Shown piece after piece: positions 43,428 to 52,958 of a stretch of DNA of 64,000 nt. The position numbers and the translations under genes were made by a program. Position 1 is the stretch's first letter; each line of letters opens with the position of its first letter. This stretch comes from an uncultured Sphingomonadaceae bacterium (GTDB taxonomy: Bacteria > Pseudomonadota > Alphaproteobacteria > Sphingomonadales > Sphingomonadaceae): assembly GCA_947495985.1 (NCBI GenBank), contig CANMBD010000001.1:1116001-1180000 (forward strand). The letters run 5' to 3'. The notes under the pieces were generated by a model. That model was not told where the DNA came from and did not search any database. It was given only the letters and a program-made list of their open reading frames with translations.

Positions 43428-44300
43428 ATGCGGCGCTTCTCTCATTTTACCTGTGTTGACTGGTCGGGCGCGAAGACGGAGCGGCCAAATGGCATCGCGG
43501 TCGCCACTATTGGGCTGGATGGGCCGCCTGCTCTGCTCCGGCCCGATCCGAGATGGTCTCGATCAGATGTGCGCGACTGGTTGCTTCGGATCGTCAGGAC
43601 AAAGCAGGATATGTTGATCGGTTTTGATCTGTCGATGTCGCTACCCTTTCATGACGCTGGAAGCTATTTCCCGGAATGGGATGACAGTCCATCCAACGCT
43701 AAAGACCTTTGGGGATTGGTAGAACGCTGTTCTGCCGCTGACCCCTATCTGAACGTCCTGTCTTTCCTTGATCACCCTCAGGCAGCCCGCCATTTTCGGC
43801 ACAACCGTGACAATACCGGTGATCTGTTCACAGGAGGCACGGGACGGCTTCGTTTGGTCGAACAGCATCAACGCGAAACCGGTCAGGCAAACAGCGCCAG
43901 TTGCTTCAATCTTGTTGGTGCAGCGCAAGTCGGAAAATCAAGTCTGACGGGTATGCGCATGTTGCACCAGTTACACGGCGCCATTCCGGTTTGGCCCTTT
44001 GATCCCGTGCCAGATAGCGGCCCAATGATCATCGAAATCTATACAACCATTGCTGCACTTGCCGCTGGACTGCCCAAAGGAAAAAGCAAGATACGGGATC
44101 GTAAGGGATTGGAGGCTGCACTCCATGTTCTGACAACAGAGTTGCCTGCCAAGTTGGAACGCTATGACGATCATAGTACCGATGCCTTGATTACCGCTGC
44201 GTGGATGAAAAATGCCAGCGAAGACACAAAGCTTTGGCATCCACCAAAGCTTACAGAGAAAATAGCGCAAAAAGAGGGCTGGACCTTTGGTGTTTTTTGA
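43428..44300 (+). CDS. DUF429-family protein (predicted nuclease-like)
   Basis: 290 aa. The N-terminus FTCVDWSGAKT and IGFDLSMSLPFHD are the conserved acidic signature of DUF429, an RNase-H-like fold. DHSTDALITAAWMK near the end carries the third acidic residue. Function is unknown; a nuclease has been suggested from the fold. It is monocistronic, with a terminator upstream and tRNA-Thr just downstream. Confidence 0.8.
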   Translation: MRRFSHFTCVDWSGAKTERPNGIAVATIGLDGPPALLRPDPRWSRSDVRDWLLRIVRTKQDMLIGFDLSMSLPFHDAGSYFPEWDDSPSNAKDLWGLVERCSAADPYLNVLSFLDHPQAARHFRHNRDNTGDLFTGGTGRLRLVEQHQRETGQANSASCFNLVGAAQVGKSSLTGMRMLHQLHGAIPVWPFDPVPDSGPMIIEIYTTIAALAAGLPKGKSKIRDRKGLEAALHVLTTELPAKLERYDDHSTDALITAAWMKNASEDTKLWHPPKLTEKIAQKEGWTFGVF

Positions 44301-44341
44301 AGCAAAGAGCGCTCGTTCGTGGCTATAGCCATCAAACCAGC

Positions 44342-44417
44342 GCCGAATTAGCTCAGCTGGTAGAGCAACCGCCTTGTAAGCGGTAGGTCATCCGTTCGAG
44401 TCGGATATTCGGCACCA
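44342..44417 (+). tRNA. tRNA-Thr (anticodon TGT)
   Basis: The 7-bp acceptor GCCGAAT/ATTCGGC pairs fully, with CCA encoded at the 3' end. D-arm GCTC-GAGC, anticodon stem ACCGC/GCGGT with loop CTTGTAA giving anticodon TGT (44375-44377), and a T-arm with GTTCGAGTC. It reads ACA. Confidence 0.96.
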
Positions 44418-44432
44418 TTTTTGCAGATCAAT

Positions 44433-44453
44433 AAAACATCCTGGGGATGTTTT
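44433..44453 (+). terminator. Hairpin downstream of tRNA-Thr, probable terminator
   Basis: AAAACATCC and GGATGTTTT form a perfect 9-bp stem with a TGG loop, 16 bp after the tRNA. The right arm ends in four T. It probably ends the tRNA transcript. Confidence 0.7.
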
Positions 44454-44536
44454 CCTGCAAAAATCCCGACTGCAAAGGAGGGCGGTTTCAAGCAACGACA
44501 ACGGGCACCAATGATCCCGCGAGCAGCGCTAGCCAT

Positions 44537-44566
44537 CTCCTTCGACCAGCTCAGGATAAGTGCAAC
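44537..44566. repeat. Possible copy of a dispersed intergenic repeat
   Basis: The segment containing TTCGACCAGCTCAGGATAAG resembles a CTTCGACAAGCTCAGG repeat that I recall from intergenic DNA of many proteobacteria. Only one copy was seen in this window. The rest of 44454-44600 shows nothing else recognisable. Confidence 0.3.
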
Positions 44567-44600
44567 TTCCTACTTTCGTCATCCCCTTCTCTCTCCCAAC

Positions 44601-44634
44601 AAAAAAGCCCCACCGATCTCTCGGCAGGGCCCTT
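44601..44634 (-). terminator. Terminator of the first TonB receptor gene
   Basis: On the minus strand GCCGA and TCGGT arms, with outer GGGC/GCCC (CA/TG inner mismatches), are followed by TTTTTT. It lies 18 bp after the receptor stop. Confidence 0.8.
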
Positions 44635-44652
44635 TCCACGTGACGATCTCTT

Positions 44653-47601
44653 TTAGAACTTGATACCAGCTCCAATACCATAACGGCGTGGATCCAGCGT
44701 AAAGATATTCGTGAACAGACCCGAGGAAGCGTCGGTCAAATACAGACCTGTCGTCGAGTTACTGTCGAAGATATTCTGGATAAAGGCTCGTACGAACCAT
44801 TTGTCGTCAGCGCCATTTAACTGAAGCGATGCATTCGCCTGCGTAAAGCCTTCGATCTTGTTGACGTTGCCGTTGAAGACACTGCCCGTCTGATCACCGG
44901 TATAGGCGATATCGACGCGCGGAACGAGGGTCCAGCCACTGTCAAAGTTGTGCGTGTACTGGACGCCAGCGGACACTTTGGCGACAGGTGCTTGTGGTAA
45001 GTCGTTGCCCCGCAAATTTACCTGAACACCGGGACTGAGAACTGAAACACCGCCGAAGCTATCCAGAAGCGGTTGCAATGGTGCAAGCGCGGGATCGAGT
45101 GCTGCTGCGCCAAATTGAGCAACAGCGTCCAATGCGGAACAGATTCCAAATGCACCACTGGATGCGATACCACCATCAGCCGGGAATGCTGTTGTTGGCT
45201 GCAAACTTGGGAAAGCAGCCCCATTAACAGCATTAACAAAACTGCTTGCTGCTGCGGAACCAGCGGTGTTTGGAACTACCGCACAGTTTGCACCATTGGT
45301 GATATCCTTGATGATCACGGCATCGGCACGCCCGCCGCCGGGATCACGCGGATTGCTGAACAGTTGATCGCCAACCACCTTCGTTTTCAAGTAGCTGAAT
45401 CCAAGATTGATCAACCAATCGGGGTCGGGCCGCACAACAGCTTCCAGTTCAACGCCATAGATGTCGGCGTCAATTGTATCGTTTACCGAGGTACGTGCAA
45501 TAATCCGGCTGAGTTGGAGATCCTTGTACTTGTAGTAGAAGGCCGTTGCGTTGAGGATCAAAGCGCCATCGGCAAAAACATTTTTTGACCCGATTTCGAA
45601 AGAATCGATGATTTCCGAACCGAAGGACTCAGGCACTTCAAAAATCGGCTGGAGGGGCGGGTTTATCCCGCCTGATTTATAGCCGCGCGAATAGGACGCG
45701 TAGATCAGATTGTCATCTGTCATCTGCCAGTCCAGAACGACGCGCCCGGTAATTTCATCGAATGAAACATTCCGGGATTGGACAAGCTGATTACCTGGCG
45801 TGCCCGGGTCAGCATCGAACGTTCCGACAAACGGCGAATCAAATGCGTCCCCTGTCTGCGCATATGGGACAAGGAAGCTCGCTAGAGTCGAACGCGCTGT
45901 AATTGACTTTTTGTCATTGTTGTAGCGCAGGCCGCCAGTGATTTTGAGCGTATCGGAAATGTCAAAATACACTTCACCAAATAACCCGTATGACTCCAGT
46001 TTGAAGTCCTGGGTATTGTTGCGGAAAAACGGTGTACCTAATAATGCAGGCGGAAGATCGGTGGTGGGATCACCATCGGCCAGCGATCCAAATGTCGTGA
46101 ACGAACCCAATATTCCTGCGATATAGTCAATTGCAAAGGCATTCACATAATAGCTGTTCTGACCAAGTTTGTTCTCCGCATAAATGCCACCCAAAAGAAA
46201 ATTGAACGGTCCATCCAGATCGGAGGACACAATTAGCTCAGCCGACCATGACGTATTGTCCTGATCTGACCGATCGAGCGAAATGGGAGTGTCGGCGCAG
46301 ATTCGATTTCCACCAAATGAGCCTAGCCCGGTAGGATCGGTATCCGAAGTACAGAGTTGCCCCGCCGGGCCATTCGGAATGATGCCACTTGCCAGCGGAC
46401 CGAAATATGCAGGACTGACGTTGTCGGCAAAGAACTGAAGTTGTGTCAAACCTGGCGTGTATAGAGAGCGGTCAAGAACCGAAGTATTGTAGTCTTGACG
46501 TGAATCGACCTCTGTCTCCTGATACAACCCAGTTAGAGAAACCTGTATGGGCCCAAAATCATGCTCGATATGTCCCTGCAATTGCAGTTCGTCGGTGAAA
46601 TATTCGGGCGTAAAATCGGTTCTTACCTGCCGGACATCGTTTGGCTCAACAAAACCTGTATGGCCATTCGGGCCATAAAGACTATTAAGTCCGAATCCTG
46701 CGGGTAGGCCATTTATCTGAAGAAATTCCTCGGATCCCAGGGTACCTGTAAAGGTTGCGTTGGTATTTACCTTACCAAAGTCACGGCGGGAATTCAGACA
46801 CCCTAGAATACCGGTCGGATCTTCTTGGCAAAGCTGCTTTTGAATACGAGCCCGGTTATCGTCTTCCCGGAAATAGTAAGCCATCAGGTCGACTGTGGTA
46901 TCAGGCGTTGGTTCCCATTTGATCGATCCACGAACAGCGTACATATCGCGGCCATCAATCCGGCTACCATCAAACAAGTTTTCGGTATAACCATCGCGCT
47001 TCAGATAAAAGCCTGCAAGGCGAAAACCGAGTGTATCTCCCAGCGGCACATTGACCATGCCCTTCAACTTGTAGGAGTCGAAGTTTCCATATTCGCCTTC
47101 CAGCGAAGCCTTGAATTCTCCGAGTTCCGGCTTGGCCGTCACCACATTGACCACACCAGAAGTAGCATTACGACCAAATAGTGTACCTTGCGGACCGCGC
47201 AGGACTTCCAATCGTTCCAAATCGAAATATTCCGTTTCGAACAAGCGCGTGTTGAAGAGCGGCGCGTCATTCAAGTGAATCGCTGTCGCCGAATCACACG
47301 ACACACCAACACAAAGATCGCCGATGCCGCGAATGGTGAAGCTCGACGCGGTAAAATTGCTTTTCGTGAAAGAGACGTTAGGTAGCGTTAACTGTAGATC
47401 TGATGCATTTTCAATTTGCTGTGCTTCCAGCGCTTCGGAATCGAAAGCCGAAACGGCAATTGGCACCTCCTGAAGGCTTTGTGCCTGACGCTGTGCCGTC
47501 ACGATAATGACGTTGTCATCAACATCGCTATCGGCTTGTGCCCATGCCGGTGAAGCCACTGCAGTTATAGCTGTGGCGGCTAACAGTAACGATTTACGCA
47601 T
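44653..47601 (-). CDS. TonB-dependent outer-membrane receptor
   Basis: 982 aa. A signal peptide (1-21, ending SPAWA|Q) is followed by DDNVIIVTAQR, a TonB-box-like stretch. The plug domain has LQEVPIAVSAFD, SSFTIRGIG and LRGPQGTLFGRNATSGVVNV. The 22-strand barrel fills the rest and ends RRYGIGAGIKF. Several cysteines (CVGVSC in the plug, others in loops) are more than usual. GGGAGAG precedes the ATG. The ligand is unknown: no transporter or catabolic genes flank it. A candidate operator lies at 47679-47692. Confidence 0.92.
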   Translation of the reverse strand: MRKSLLLAATAITAVASPAWAQADSDVDDNVIIVTAQRQAQSLQEVPIAVSAFDSEALEAQQIENASDLQLTLPNVSFTKSNFTASSFTIRGIGDLCVGVSCDSATAIHLNDAPLFNTRLFETEYFDLERLEVLRGPQGTLFGRNATSGVVNVVTAKPELGEFKASLEGEYGNFDSYKLKGMVNVPLGDTLGFRLAGFYLKRDGYTENLFDGSRIDGRDMYAVRGSIKWEPTPDTTVDLMAYYFREDDNRARIQKQLCQEDPTGILGCLNSRRDFGKVNTNATFTGTLGSEEFLQINGLPAGFGLNSLYGPNGHTGFVEPNDVRQVRTDFTPEYFTDELQLQGHIEHDFGPIQVSLTGLYQETEVDSRQDYNTSVLDRSLYTPGLTQLQFFADNVSPAYFGPLASGIIPNGPAGQLCTSDTDPTGLGSFGGNRICADTPISLDRSDQDNTSWSAELIVSSDLDGPFNFLLGGIYAENKLGQNSYYVNAFAIDYIAGILGSFTTFGSLADGDPTTDLPPALLGTPFFRNNTQDFKLESYGLFGEVYFDISDTLKITGGLRYNNDKKSITARSTLASFLVPYAQTGDAFDSPFVGTFDADPGTPGNQLVQSRNVSFDEITGRVVLDWQMTDDNLIYASYSRGYKSGGINPPLQPIFEVPESFGSEIIDSFEIGSKNVFADGALILNATAFYYKYKDLQLSRIIARTSVNDTIDADIYGVELEAVVRPDPDWLINLGFSYLKTKVVGDQLFSNPRDPGGGRADAVIIKDITNGANCAVVPNTAGSAAASSFVNAVNGAAFPSLQPTTAFPADGGIASSGAFGICSALDAVAQFGAAALDPALAPLQPLLDSFGGVSVLSPGVQVNLRGNDLPQAPVAKVSAGVQYTHNFDSGWTLVPRVDIAYTGDQTGSVFNGNVNKIEGFTQANASLQLNGADDKWFVRAFIQNIFDSNSTTGLYLTDASSGLFTNIFTLDPRRYGIGAGIKF

Positions 47602-47678
47602 TTTTCTCTCCCAATCCCGATTTATTTTTCTGGAGAGTGTAGCTTTTGCTCATCCCCCCAGATGCTTCGATCTTCAAC

Positions 47679-47692
47679 TAATCGATCGATTA
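47679..47692. promoter_or_regulatory. 14-bp perfect palindrome upstream of the first TonB receptor gene
   Basis: TAATCGATCGATTA is a perfect inverted repeat about 80 bp upstream of the receptor ATG on the minus strand. Size and symmetry fit the operator of a TetR-type or similar dimeric regulator. No such regulator is encoded next to it. Its role is inferred. Confidence 0.5.
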
Positions 47693-47773
47693 AGTCTAGA
47701 CTGAAATAAAAAAAATGCACCAGTGCGTTACATTTTTGCACCTTTGTTGCTGAAGTGACTTGAAATCGGTCAT

Positions 47774-47805
47774 AAAAAAAGCCCCGCCAGTTTCCCGGCG
47801 GGGCT
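47774..47805 (-). terminator. Terminator of the second TonB receptor gene
   Basis: AGCCCCGCC and GGCGGGGCT form a perfect 9-bp stem with an 8-nt loop; on the minus strand it is followed by seven T. It separates the two receptor genes, so they are independent transcripts. Confidence 0.92.
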
Positions 47806-47830
47806 CAAATTTTCAATTAATTGGCTTCGA

Positions 47831-50389
47831 TTAGAATTTGAAGCGAACAACGCCGCCGTATGTGCGCGGTGCGCTTGGGTAACCGGAAACCGTTCCCGAT
47901 TGTGCAACGCCATCGAATACGGTCGAAATATACCGATCATCGAATAGGTTGCGGCCATACACACCAACTTCAAGACCATTGTCGAGAGCAAGCGTCATCG
48001 AAGCATTCACGAGGTTAACTTCGCGGCGGAAGATCTCGGTATTGCCCACATTGGTGTTAAACTCTGGCAGACCGTTGTTGATATCCGTGTTGCTCTCGTG
48101 ATTGTAATCCACGCGAGTGATCAGACGATTGCCCGACGCACCGAATTCATGCGTGTAAGTCGCTGAGGTCGCAATGCTCCATGCGGGGATTCCGCCAGGG
48201 CGTGCACCAGTGAGATCACCCAGCACACTGCCTGGGAAATCATCAAACAGCGGGTCAAGGTGAGTTGCCGCGAACGTAAACACCAATCCATCTGTCGGCT
48301 GGACGTTAACATCCAGCTCAAAACCACGGACAGATTGCTCACCCGCATTGCGCAACGCAAAACCGGTTCCAGTAAATGCAAAGCTCTGGAAGCCTTCAAT
48401 CGTCTGGTCAAACAGGGCTAGATTGACACCTAGTCCTGGCCATTGCGCCTTGATGCCAACTTCATAGACTTCGGCTTCTTCTGGCCCAGCGAAGCGTGAA
48501 CCAGAAACCAAGTTTGGCAACGCCAAACCAGCATCGAGGATTGGAGACGACGGAGCAGCGAATGTTGATCCTCCGACCCCTGCGGTAAAGTCATCATTCG
48601 ACGGACGGCTATCACGTGAGAGGTTGATTGAGCTAGCTTTAAAGCCGGTCGCATAGCTCGCATAAACATTCACTTCTGGAGAAACCTCATATGAAGCGCG
48701 CAACAAATAGGTGAACTTATCGTCCCGTGTCCGACCATCTTCGACCGCATTTGGAATGGTCAAGAATGGTGGTTGGAATTGGAAACCCGCAAGAGGGAGC
48801 AAGGTGTTCACGTCTGGATCGGTCGCAGCCGCAAGCAGAGCGGCTTGGTTCGCAGCTGGCAGTGCCTGAAATTGGTCACGTGTAGTAACCGCACCGGCAG
48901 TTGCGCCGACAATAAAGGCATCAACCAGATTGACCTGACCGAGAGGGTCGAAACTTTGCTGCGCAAGAGCGAAATCCTTTGAATCGTCCGTGTAGTTGAA
49001 TCCGCCAGTGAACACGAGTCCGTCAAGTGGCTCGAAATCAACTGTACCGAAGATCGACCACGAGGTATTGTCCATGCTGAACTGCTCAGAAGTCAGCAGG
49101 GGCGTGCTGAAGATACTCTCCTGCGGCAAGCCGAGACCAGCCTCTACTGCGTTGAACACTGATGGCAGACCGGCCAACACATCGGCAGGGTTGCCGCCAG
49201 CGAGAAGTTCGAACACGTCGCGGATATCGCTGCCGTTCTGGATCGCGCTTTCCTGTGAGATTGACTCATCAAAATAGTAACCGCCAAGCAAGAAGTTAAT
49301 CGGCCCGTCAAAATCCGAAGCAATCCGGATTTCCTGGGTGAAGGTTTCTACATCCTGATCGCGCGTTTCCGTTGCAAGAGAAGCGCTGGTGTAGTCAATG
49401 TCTGACAGAAAGAAGTTCTTCAGCTCACGATAAGAAGTAATAGAGGTTACCGAGATCGGGCCGGTTTCCCAATCAACTTGCACCGAACCGCCATAATTAT
49501 CGACTTCGTTGGTCGGGACAAAGTTCAGGAACGCTTCATCACTAAAGAAATCAGTGTTCAGCTGTCCACCCACTGCATTGATCGCGCCGGTAACTGGCCC
49601 TGACACAACCGTGCTCACCTGACAGCAGACCTCATCGATACGTGAATAATCAGCAATTGCGCGAATACGCAAATCTGGAGTTGCCTCGATCAACAGCTGT
49701 CCACGTGCGGACCAACGGTTACGATCATTCTGCTCTTCATCAAGATTAACGATGGTGGCGTAACCATCACGGCGGTTATAGCTGCCGTCGACAGAGAATG
49801 CGATGCTTTCAGTGATAGGGCCGGTTACATCAGCCTTCAAGACAACCGAATTGAAGTTACCGTAGCTGGCCTCAACCGCGCCGCCAAATTCAAATTGTGG
49901 TTCGCGCGTAATCACTGAGATAACGCCGGCGGACGCGTTTTTACCGAAAAGCGTCGATTGTGGGCCGTTCAGCACCTCGATACGCTGGACGTTGGGAAGA
50001 TCTGAGAGAGCCGCAGCCGAGCGTGAGCGAAACACGCCGTCAATGAAGACGCCAACCGACGGCTCAATACCGAAGTTATTATCGCCGTTACCGAAACCGC
50101 GAATGATGAAAGTTGAAGCAGAAGAGGTCTGCAGCTGACTGACGCGCAGCGAAGGAGCAACCGTCTGCAGGTCGAGTACATCCCGAATTTGCGCGGCTTC
50201 AAGCGTTTCACCGGTTGTCACAGAAACCGAAATCGGGATCTCTTGCAGCGTCTGTTCACGCTTGGTCGCGGTCACGATGATGACATTGTCATCAACCGTT
50301 TCTTCTTCCTGCACGTCCTGCGCATAAGCAGGTACAGCAGAGATTAGGCCACCAACTGCGGTAGCGGTCAAAAATTTGGTTATTTTCAT
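47831..50389 (-). CDS. TonB-dependent outer-membrane receptor
   Basis: 852 aa. The signal peptide (1-23, AVPAYA|Q) is followed by EEETVDDNVIIVTATKREQTLQE... with the same DDNVIIVTA as the other receptor. The plug shows STFIIRGFGNGDN and LNGPQSTLFGKNASAGVISV, and the barrel ends YGGVVRFKF. AGGAG precedes the ATG at good distance. These features match the many sphingomonad receptors for plant or algal compounds or siderophores. The ligand cannot be assigned. It is only moderately similar to its neighbour, so it is not a recent duplicate. Confidence 0.92.
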   Translation of the reverse strand: MKITKFLTATAVGGLISAVPAYAQDVQEEETVDDNVIIVTATKREQTLQEIPISVSVTTGETLEAAQIRDVLDLQTVAPSLRVSQLQTSSASTFIIRGFGNGDNNFGIEPSVGVFIDGVFRSRSAAALSDLPNVQRIEVLNGPQSTLFGKNASAGVISVITREPQFEFGGAVEASYGNFNSVVLKADVTGPITESIAFSVDGSYNRRDGYATIVNLDEEQNDRNRWSARGQLLIEATPDLRIRAIADYSRIDEVCCQVSTVVSGPVTGAINAVGGQLNTDFFSDEAFLNFVPTNEVDNYGGSVQVDWETGPISVTSITSYRELKNFFLSDIDYTSASLATETRDQDVETFTQEIRIASDFDGPINFLLGGYYFDESISQESAIQNGSDIRDVFELLAGGNPADVLAGLPSVFNAVEAGLGLPQESIFSTPLLTSEQFSMDNTSWSIFGTVDFEPLDGLVFTGGFNYTDDSKDFALAQQSFDPLGQVNLVDAFIVGATAGAVTTRDQFQALPAANQAALLAAATDPDVNTLLPLAGFQFQPPFLTIPNAVEDGRTRDDKFTYLLRASYEVSPEVNVYASYATGFKASSINLSRDSRPSNDDFTAGVGGSTFAAPSSPILDAGLALPNLVSGSRFAGPEEAEVYEVGIKAQWPGLGVNLALFDQTIEGFQSFAFTGTGFALRNAGEQSVRGFELDVNVQPTDGLVFTFAATHLDPLFDDFPGSVLGDLTGARPGGIPAWSIATSATYTHEFGASGNRLITRVDYNHESNTDINNGLPEFNTNVGNTEIFRREVNLVNASMTLALDNGLEVGVYGRNLFDDRYISTVFDGVAQSGTVSGYPSAPRTYGGVVRFKF

Positions 50390-50586
50390 GATATACTCCT
50401 GAGACCCGTCTATTTACGCGGGGTTCTTTCAAACAAAAGTTGTCCTCCAACTGCCAACCTTACTGATAGAAATACTAAGACAAGTCTACCATTTCCGAAG
50501 GTTTACAGCGGAGTAAGTATGATTATTGTGGCGAAGTCAGCCAAACCGTTGCAGCAAAGCAACAAAGCTACCAAAATTGCAGGTGA
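50390..50586. other. Intergenic region between the second TonB receptor gene and tRNA-Leu
   Basis: AT-rich stretch that should hold the receptor promoter on the minus strand. I saw no gene, palindrome or Fur box in it. The segment between the tRNA and the prepilin peptidase gene (50672-50765) is likewise empty. Confidence 0.4.
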
Positions 50587-50671
50587 TGGTGCCCCTGGCC
50601 CGACTCGAACGGGCACTCCTTGCGGAACTCGATTTTGAGTCGAGCGCGTCTACCAATTCCACCACAGGGGC
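50587..50671 (-). tRNA. tRNA-Leu (anticodon CAA)
   Basis: 85 nt with a long variable arm, as for Leu. The acceptor GCCCCTG/CAGGGGC pairs fully and CCA is encoded. The anticodon stem CTCGA/TCGAG holds loop CTCAAAA, giving anticodon CAA (codon UUG). The T-arm contains GTTCGAGTC. Confidence 0.95.
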
Positions 50672-50765
50672 TGATTCACGTTGCCGCAGACTGGCTATCA
50701 CGAAATCGCCGTCCTGTTAGCGGAGTATATTTTTGCTGGCAACCCTCTGTATGTGCGTTTCCTTG

Positions 50766-51527
50766 TTAAAGGAGACTCCCGCCCCTCATCGTCTGGATGA
50801 TCCATATTGGAAAGGCCGCGATCGCCATGAACCCGCCAAAAGGTAACGCGCTGTCAGCCGTAACCGCATGCCCGCGTATACGCGTCATAAACACCGCGAG
50901 CAATCCGGCCATTGCCGCTCCCAAGATAACCAAAGGCAATACCGGCCATCCCAGCCAGCAGCCAATTGCTCCCAATAGTTTTGGATCACCGCCACCCAAA
51001 CCTTCGCGGCCCCGAAGTTTATGATAGCTCCAGCCCACCAGAAAAAGCGTCAGGAACCCGGCGCCACCGCCAATCAACCGATCTGTAATGTCAGGCTCCT
51101 CGACAAAGACGGTGGATGCGATACCAACAACGGCCAAGGTCAGCGTCAGCCGGTCTGGCAACCAATGATGCTGTGCATCAAGGGCTGCCAACGTCAGCAA
51201 AATCCATCCAAATATCGCACCAAGCAGGCCGGCCATTCCCGGTGCCACAAATAGCGCGATGCCGCCAATCAAACCTGCGCCAAGTTCGATCACCAGATAG
51301 TCGGTCTTTATCGCCGATCCGCAATATGCGCATTTACCTATTCTCGCTAAATAGCTAAGTATCGGAACCAGATCGAGGGCGCCCAAAGGCTCATTGCAAC
51401 TGTCGCAGCGGGACCGTCCCGAAACAACTGATTTTCCCTCCGGCCAGCGGCTGACAATCGTCGCCAGAAAGCTGCCGATGACCAGTCCGAGAACAGCTCC
51501 TAGGATGGGATAGAGATAGTCTGGCAA
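50766..51527 (-). CDS. pilD: Type IV prepilin peptidase/methyltransferase (A24 family)
   Basis: About 253-aa membrane enzyme. The N-terminal domain has CDSC and CAYC zinc-like cysteine pairs. The catalytic aspartates are in LAALDAQHHWLPD and GLGGGDPKLLGAIG. It cleaves and methylates type IV pilin or type II secretion pseudopilins; no such substrate genes are in the window. TTG 51527 is chosen because GGAG lies 5-6 nt upstream; a TTG 57 bp earlier would add a poorly patterned leader. Confidence 0.88.
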   Translation of the reverse strand: MPDYLYPILGAVLGLVIGSFLATIVSRWPEGKSVVSGRSRCDSCNEPLGALDLVPILSYLARIGKCAYCGSAIKTDYLVIELGAGLIGGIALFVAPGMAGLLGAIFGWILLTLAALDAQHHWLPDRLTLTLAVVGIASTVFVEEPDITDRLIGGGAGFLTLFLVGWSYHKLRGREGLGGGDPKLLGAIGCWLGWPVLPLVILGAAMAGLLAVFMTRIRGHAVTADSALPFGGFMAIAAFPIWIIQTMRGGSLL

Positions 51528-51679
51528 GGAAAGCTCCGGCAAATTGCGAAACTGCCGATTGGCATGGCGTCGACAGATGTTCAATGCTGCAATTGAAAAA
51601 GCCGAATGAGCGCCCTATGTGGACAGCAATTGTTTAATGCCGCCAGCGCGGCCAAAGATTCCTCTGAAAGGAAAGCCCT

Positions 51680-52870
51680 ATGTCTCAATCTGATCCTGTC
51701 GTCATTCTGTCCTATGCCCGCACACCGATGGGCGGCATGCAAGGTGCCTTGAGCGACGTAAGCGCGCCGGATTTGGGAGCTGTATCGGTTCGCGCTGCTG
51801 TTGAACGGGCAGGAATTGACGGTTCAGATGTTGAACGCATCTATATGGGTAACGTGCTGTCTGCAGGGCAAGGCCAAGCCCCTGCCCGCCAGGCAGCTAT
51901 ATTGGGCGGCTTGCCAGAATCGGTCGAAGCCACCACCGTCAACAAAATGTGTGGGTCAGGCATGCAGACCGCAATCATGGGAGCAGAGGCACTGGCAGCC
52001 GGTTCTGTGGATATTATAGTCACCGGCGGGATGGAGAGTATGACCAATGCGCCCTATCTGCTTCCCAAAATGCGCGGCGGAGCCCGATTGGGACATGCGC
52101 AAGCAATGGATCATATGTTCCTGGACGGCCTTGAAGACGCCTATGACAAAGGCCGAGCCATGGGTAGCTTTGCCGAGGAAACAGCCGGTGAATATCAGCT
52201 AACCCGTGAAGCACAGGATGAATATGCAATTGAGTCCCTCGCTCGCGCTAAGGCAGCGGTGGAGGGCGATGCATTTGATGACGAAGTCGTGGCCGTTGAG
52301 ATCAAGACCCGCAAAGGCAATGTCACGGTAGACAAGGACGAGCAGCCTCTGAAAGGCAATCCCGACAAAATTCCGCAATTGCGCCCTGCATTTGCCAAAG
52401 ACGGCACGATCACGGCGGCAAATGCTTCTTCGATCTCGGACGGTTCAGCGGCGATGGTACTTACTCGCGCCAGTGTCGCCGATGCGAAGGGTCTGAAGCC
52501 GGTGGCGCATATTGTGGCCCATGCGGCCCATGCTCATGCACCCGCAAAGTTCACCACAGCCCCTGTGTCTGCCATCCAGAAAGTCCTGGAGAAAGCTGGT
52601 TGGGATGTAGGTGATGTTGATTTGTGGGAGGTTAATGAAGCCTTCGCCTGCGTAGCCATGTTTGCCATGCAGGATATCGGCATCTCGCGCGACAAGCTTA
52701 ATATTAACGGCGGCGCAACAGCCCTGGGCCATCCCATTGGTGCCAGTGGTGCCCGGATTATGGTTACGCTGGTTGCGGCGCTAAAAAAACAGGGCCTTAA
52801 GAAAGGCGTTGCAGCACTATGTATTGGTGGCGGTGAAGCAACGGCCGTTGCCATAGAGCTAGCCGACTAA
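51680..52870 (+). CDS. Acetyl-CoA acetyltransferase (thiolase)
   Basis: 396-aa thiolase. The acyl-accepting Cys is C91 in VNKMCGSGMQ. The C-terminal His is in GGATALGHPIGASGARI and the second Cys in ALCIGGGEA. The N-terminus VVILSYARTPMGGMQGALSDV fits biosynthetic/degradative acetoacetyl-CoA thiolases (PhaA/AtoB type). AAGGAAAG precedes the ATG. No phaB or mevalonate gene is adjacent, so the pathway is undecided. Confidence 0.93.
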   Translation: MSQSDPVVILSYARTPMGGMQGALSDVSAPDLGAVSVRAAVERAGIDGSDVERIYMGNVLSAGQGQAPARQAAILGGLPESVEATTVNKMCGSGMQTAIMGAEALAAGSVDIIVTGGMESMTNAPYLLPKMRGGARLGHAQAMDHMFLDGLEDAYDKGRAMGSFAEETAGEYQLTREAQDEYAIESLARAKAAVEGDAFDDEVVAVEIKTRKGNVTVDKDEQPLKGNPDKIPQLRPAFAKDGTITAANASSISDGSAAMVLTRASVADAKGLKPVAHIVAHAAHAHAPAKFTTAPVSAIQKVLEKAGWDVGDVDLWEVNEAFACVAMFAMQDIGISRDKLNINGGATALGHPIGASGARIMVTLVAALKKQGLKKGVAALCIGGGEATAVAIELAD

Positions 52871-52889
52871 AGCTCAGTTTAGAAAAAAT

Positions 52890-52927
52890 AAAAAGGGGAC
52901 GGAGACCACTGCTTTCCGTCCCTTTTT
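52890..52927. terminator. Bidirectional terminator between the thiolase and SH3-domain genes
   Basis: AAAAGGGACGGA and TCCGTCCCTTTT arms (one G bulged) pair around an 11-nt loop, flanked by A and T runs. Confidence 0.85.
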
Positions 52928-52958
52928 ATTGCGGCCTTCGAATTGTCCGCCACCGTTT

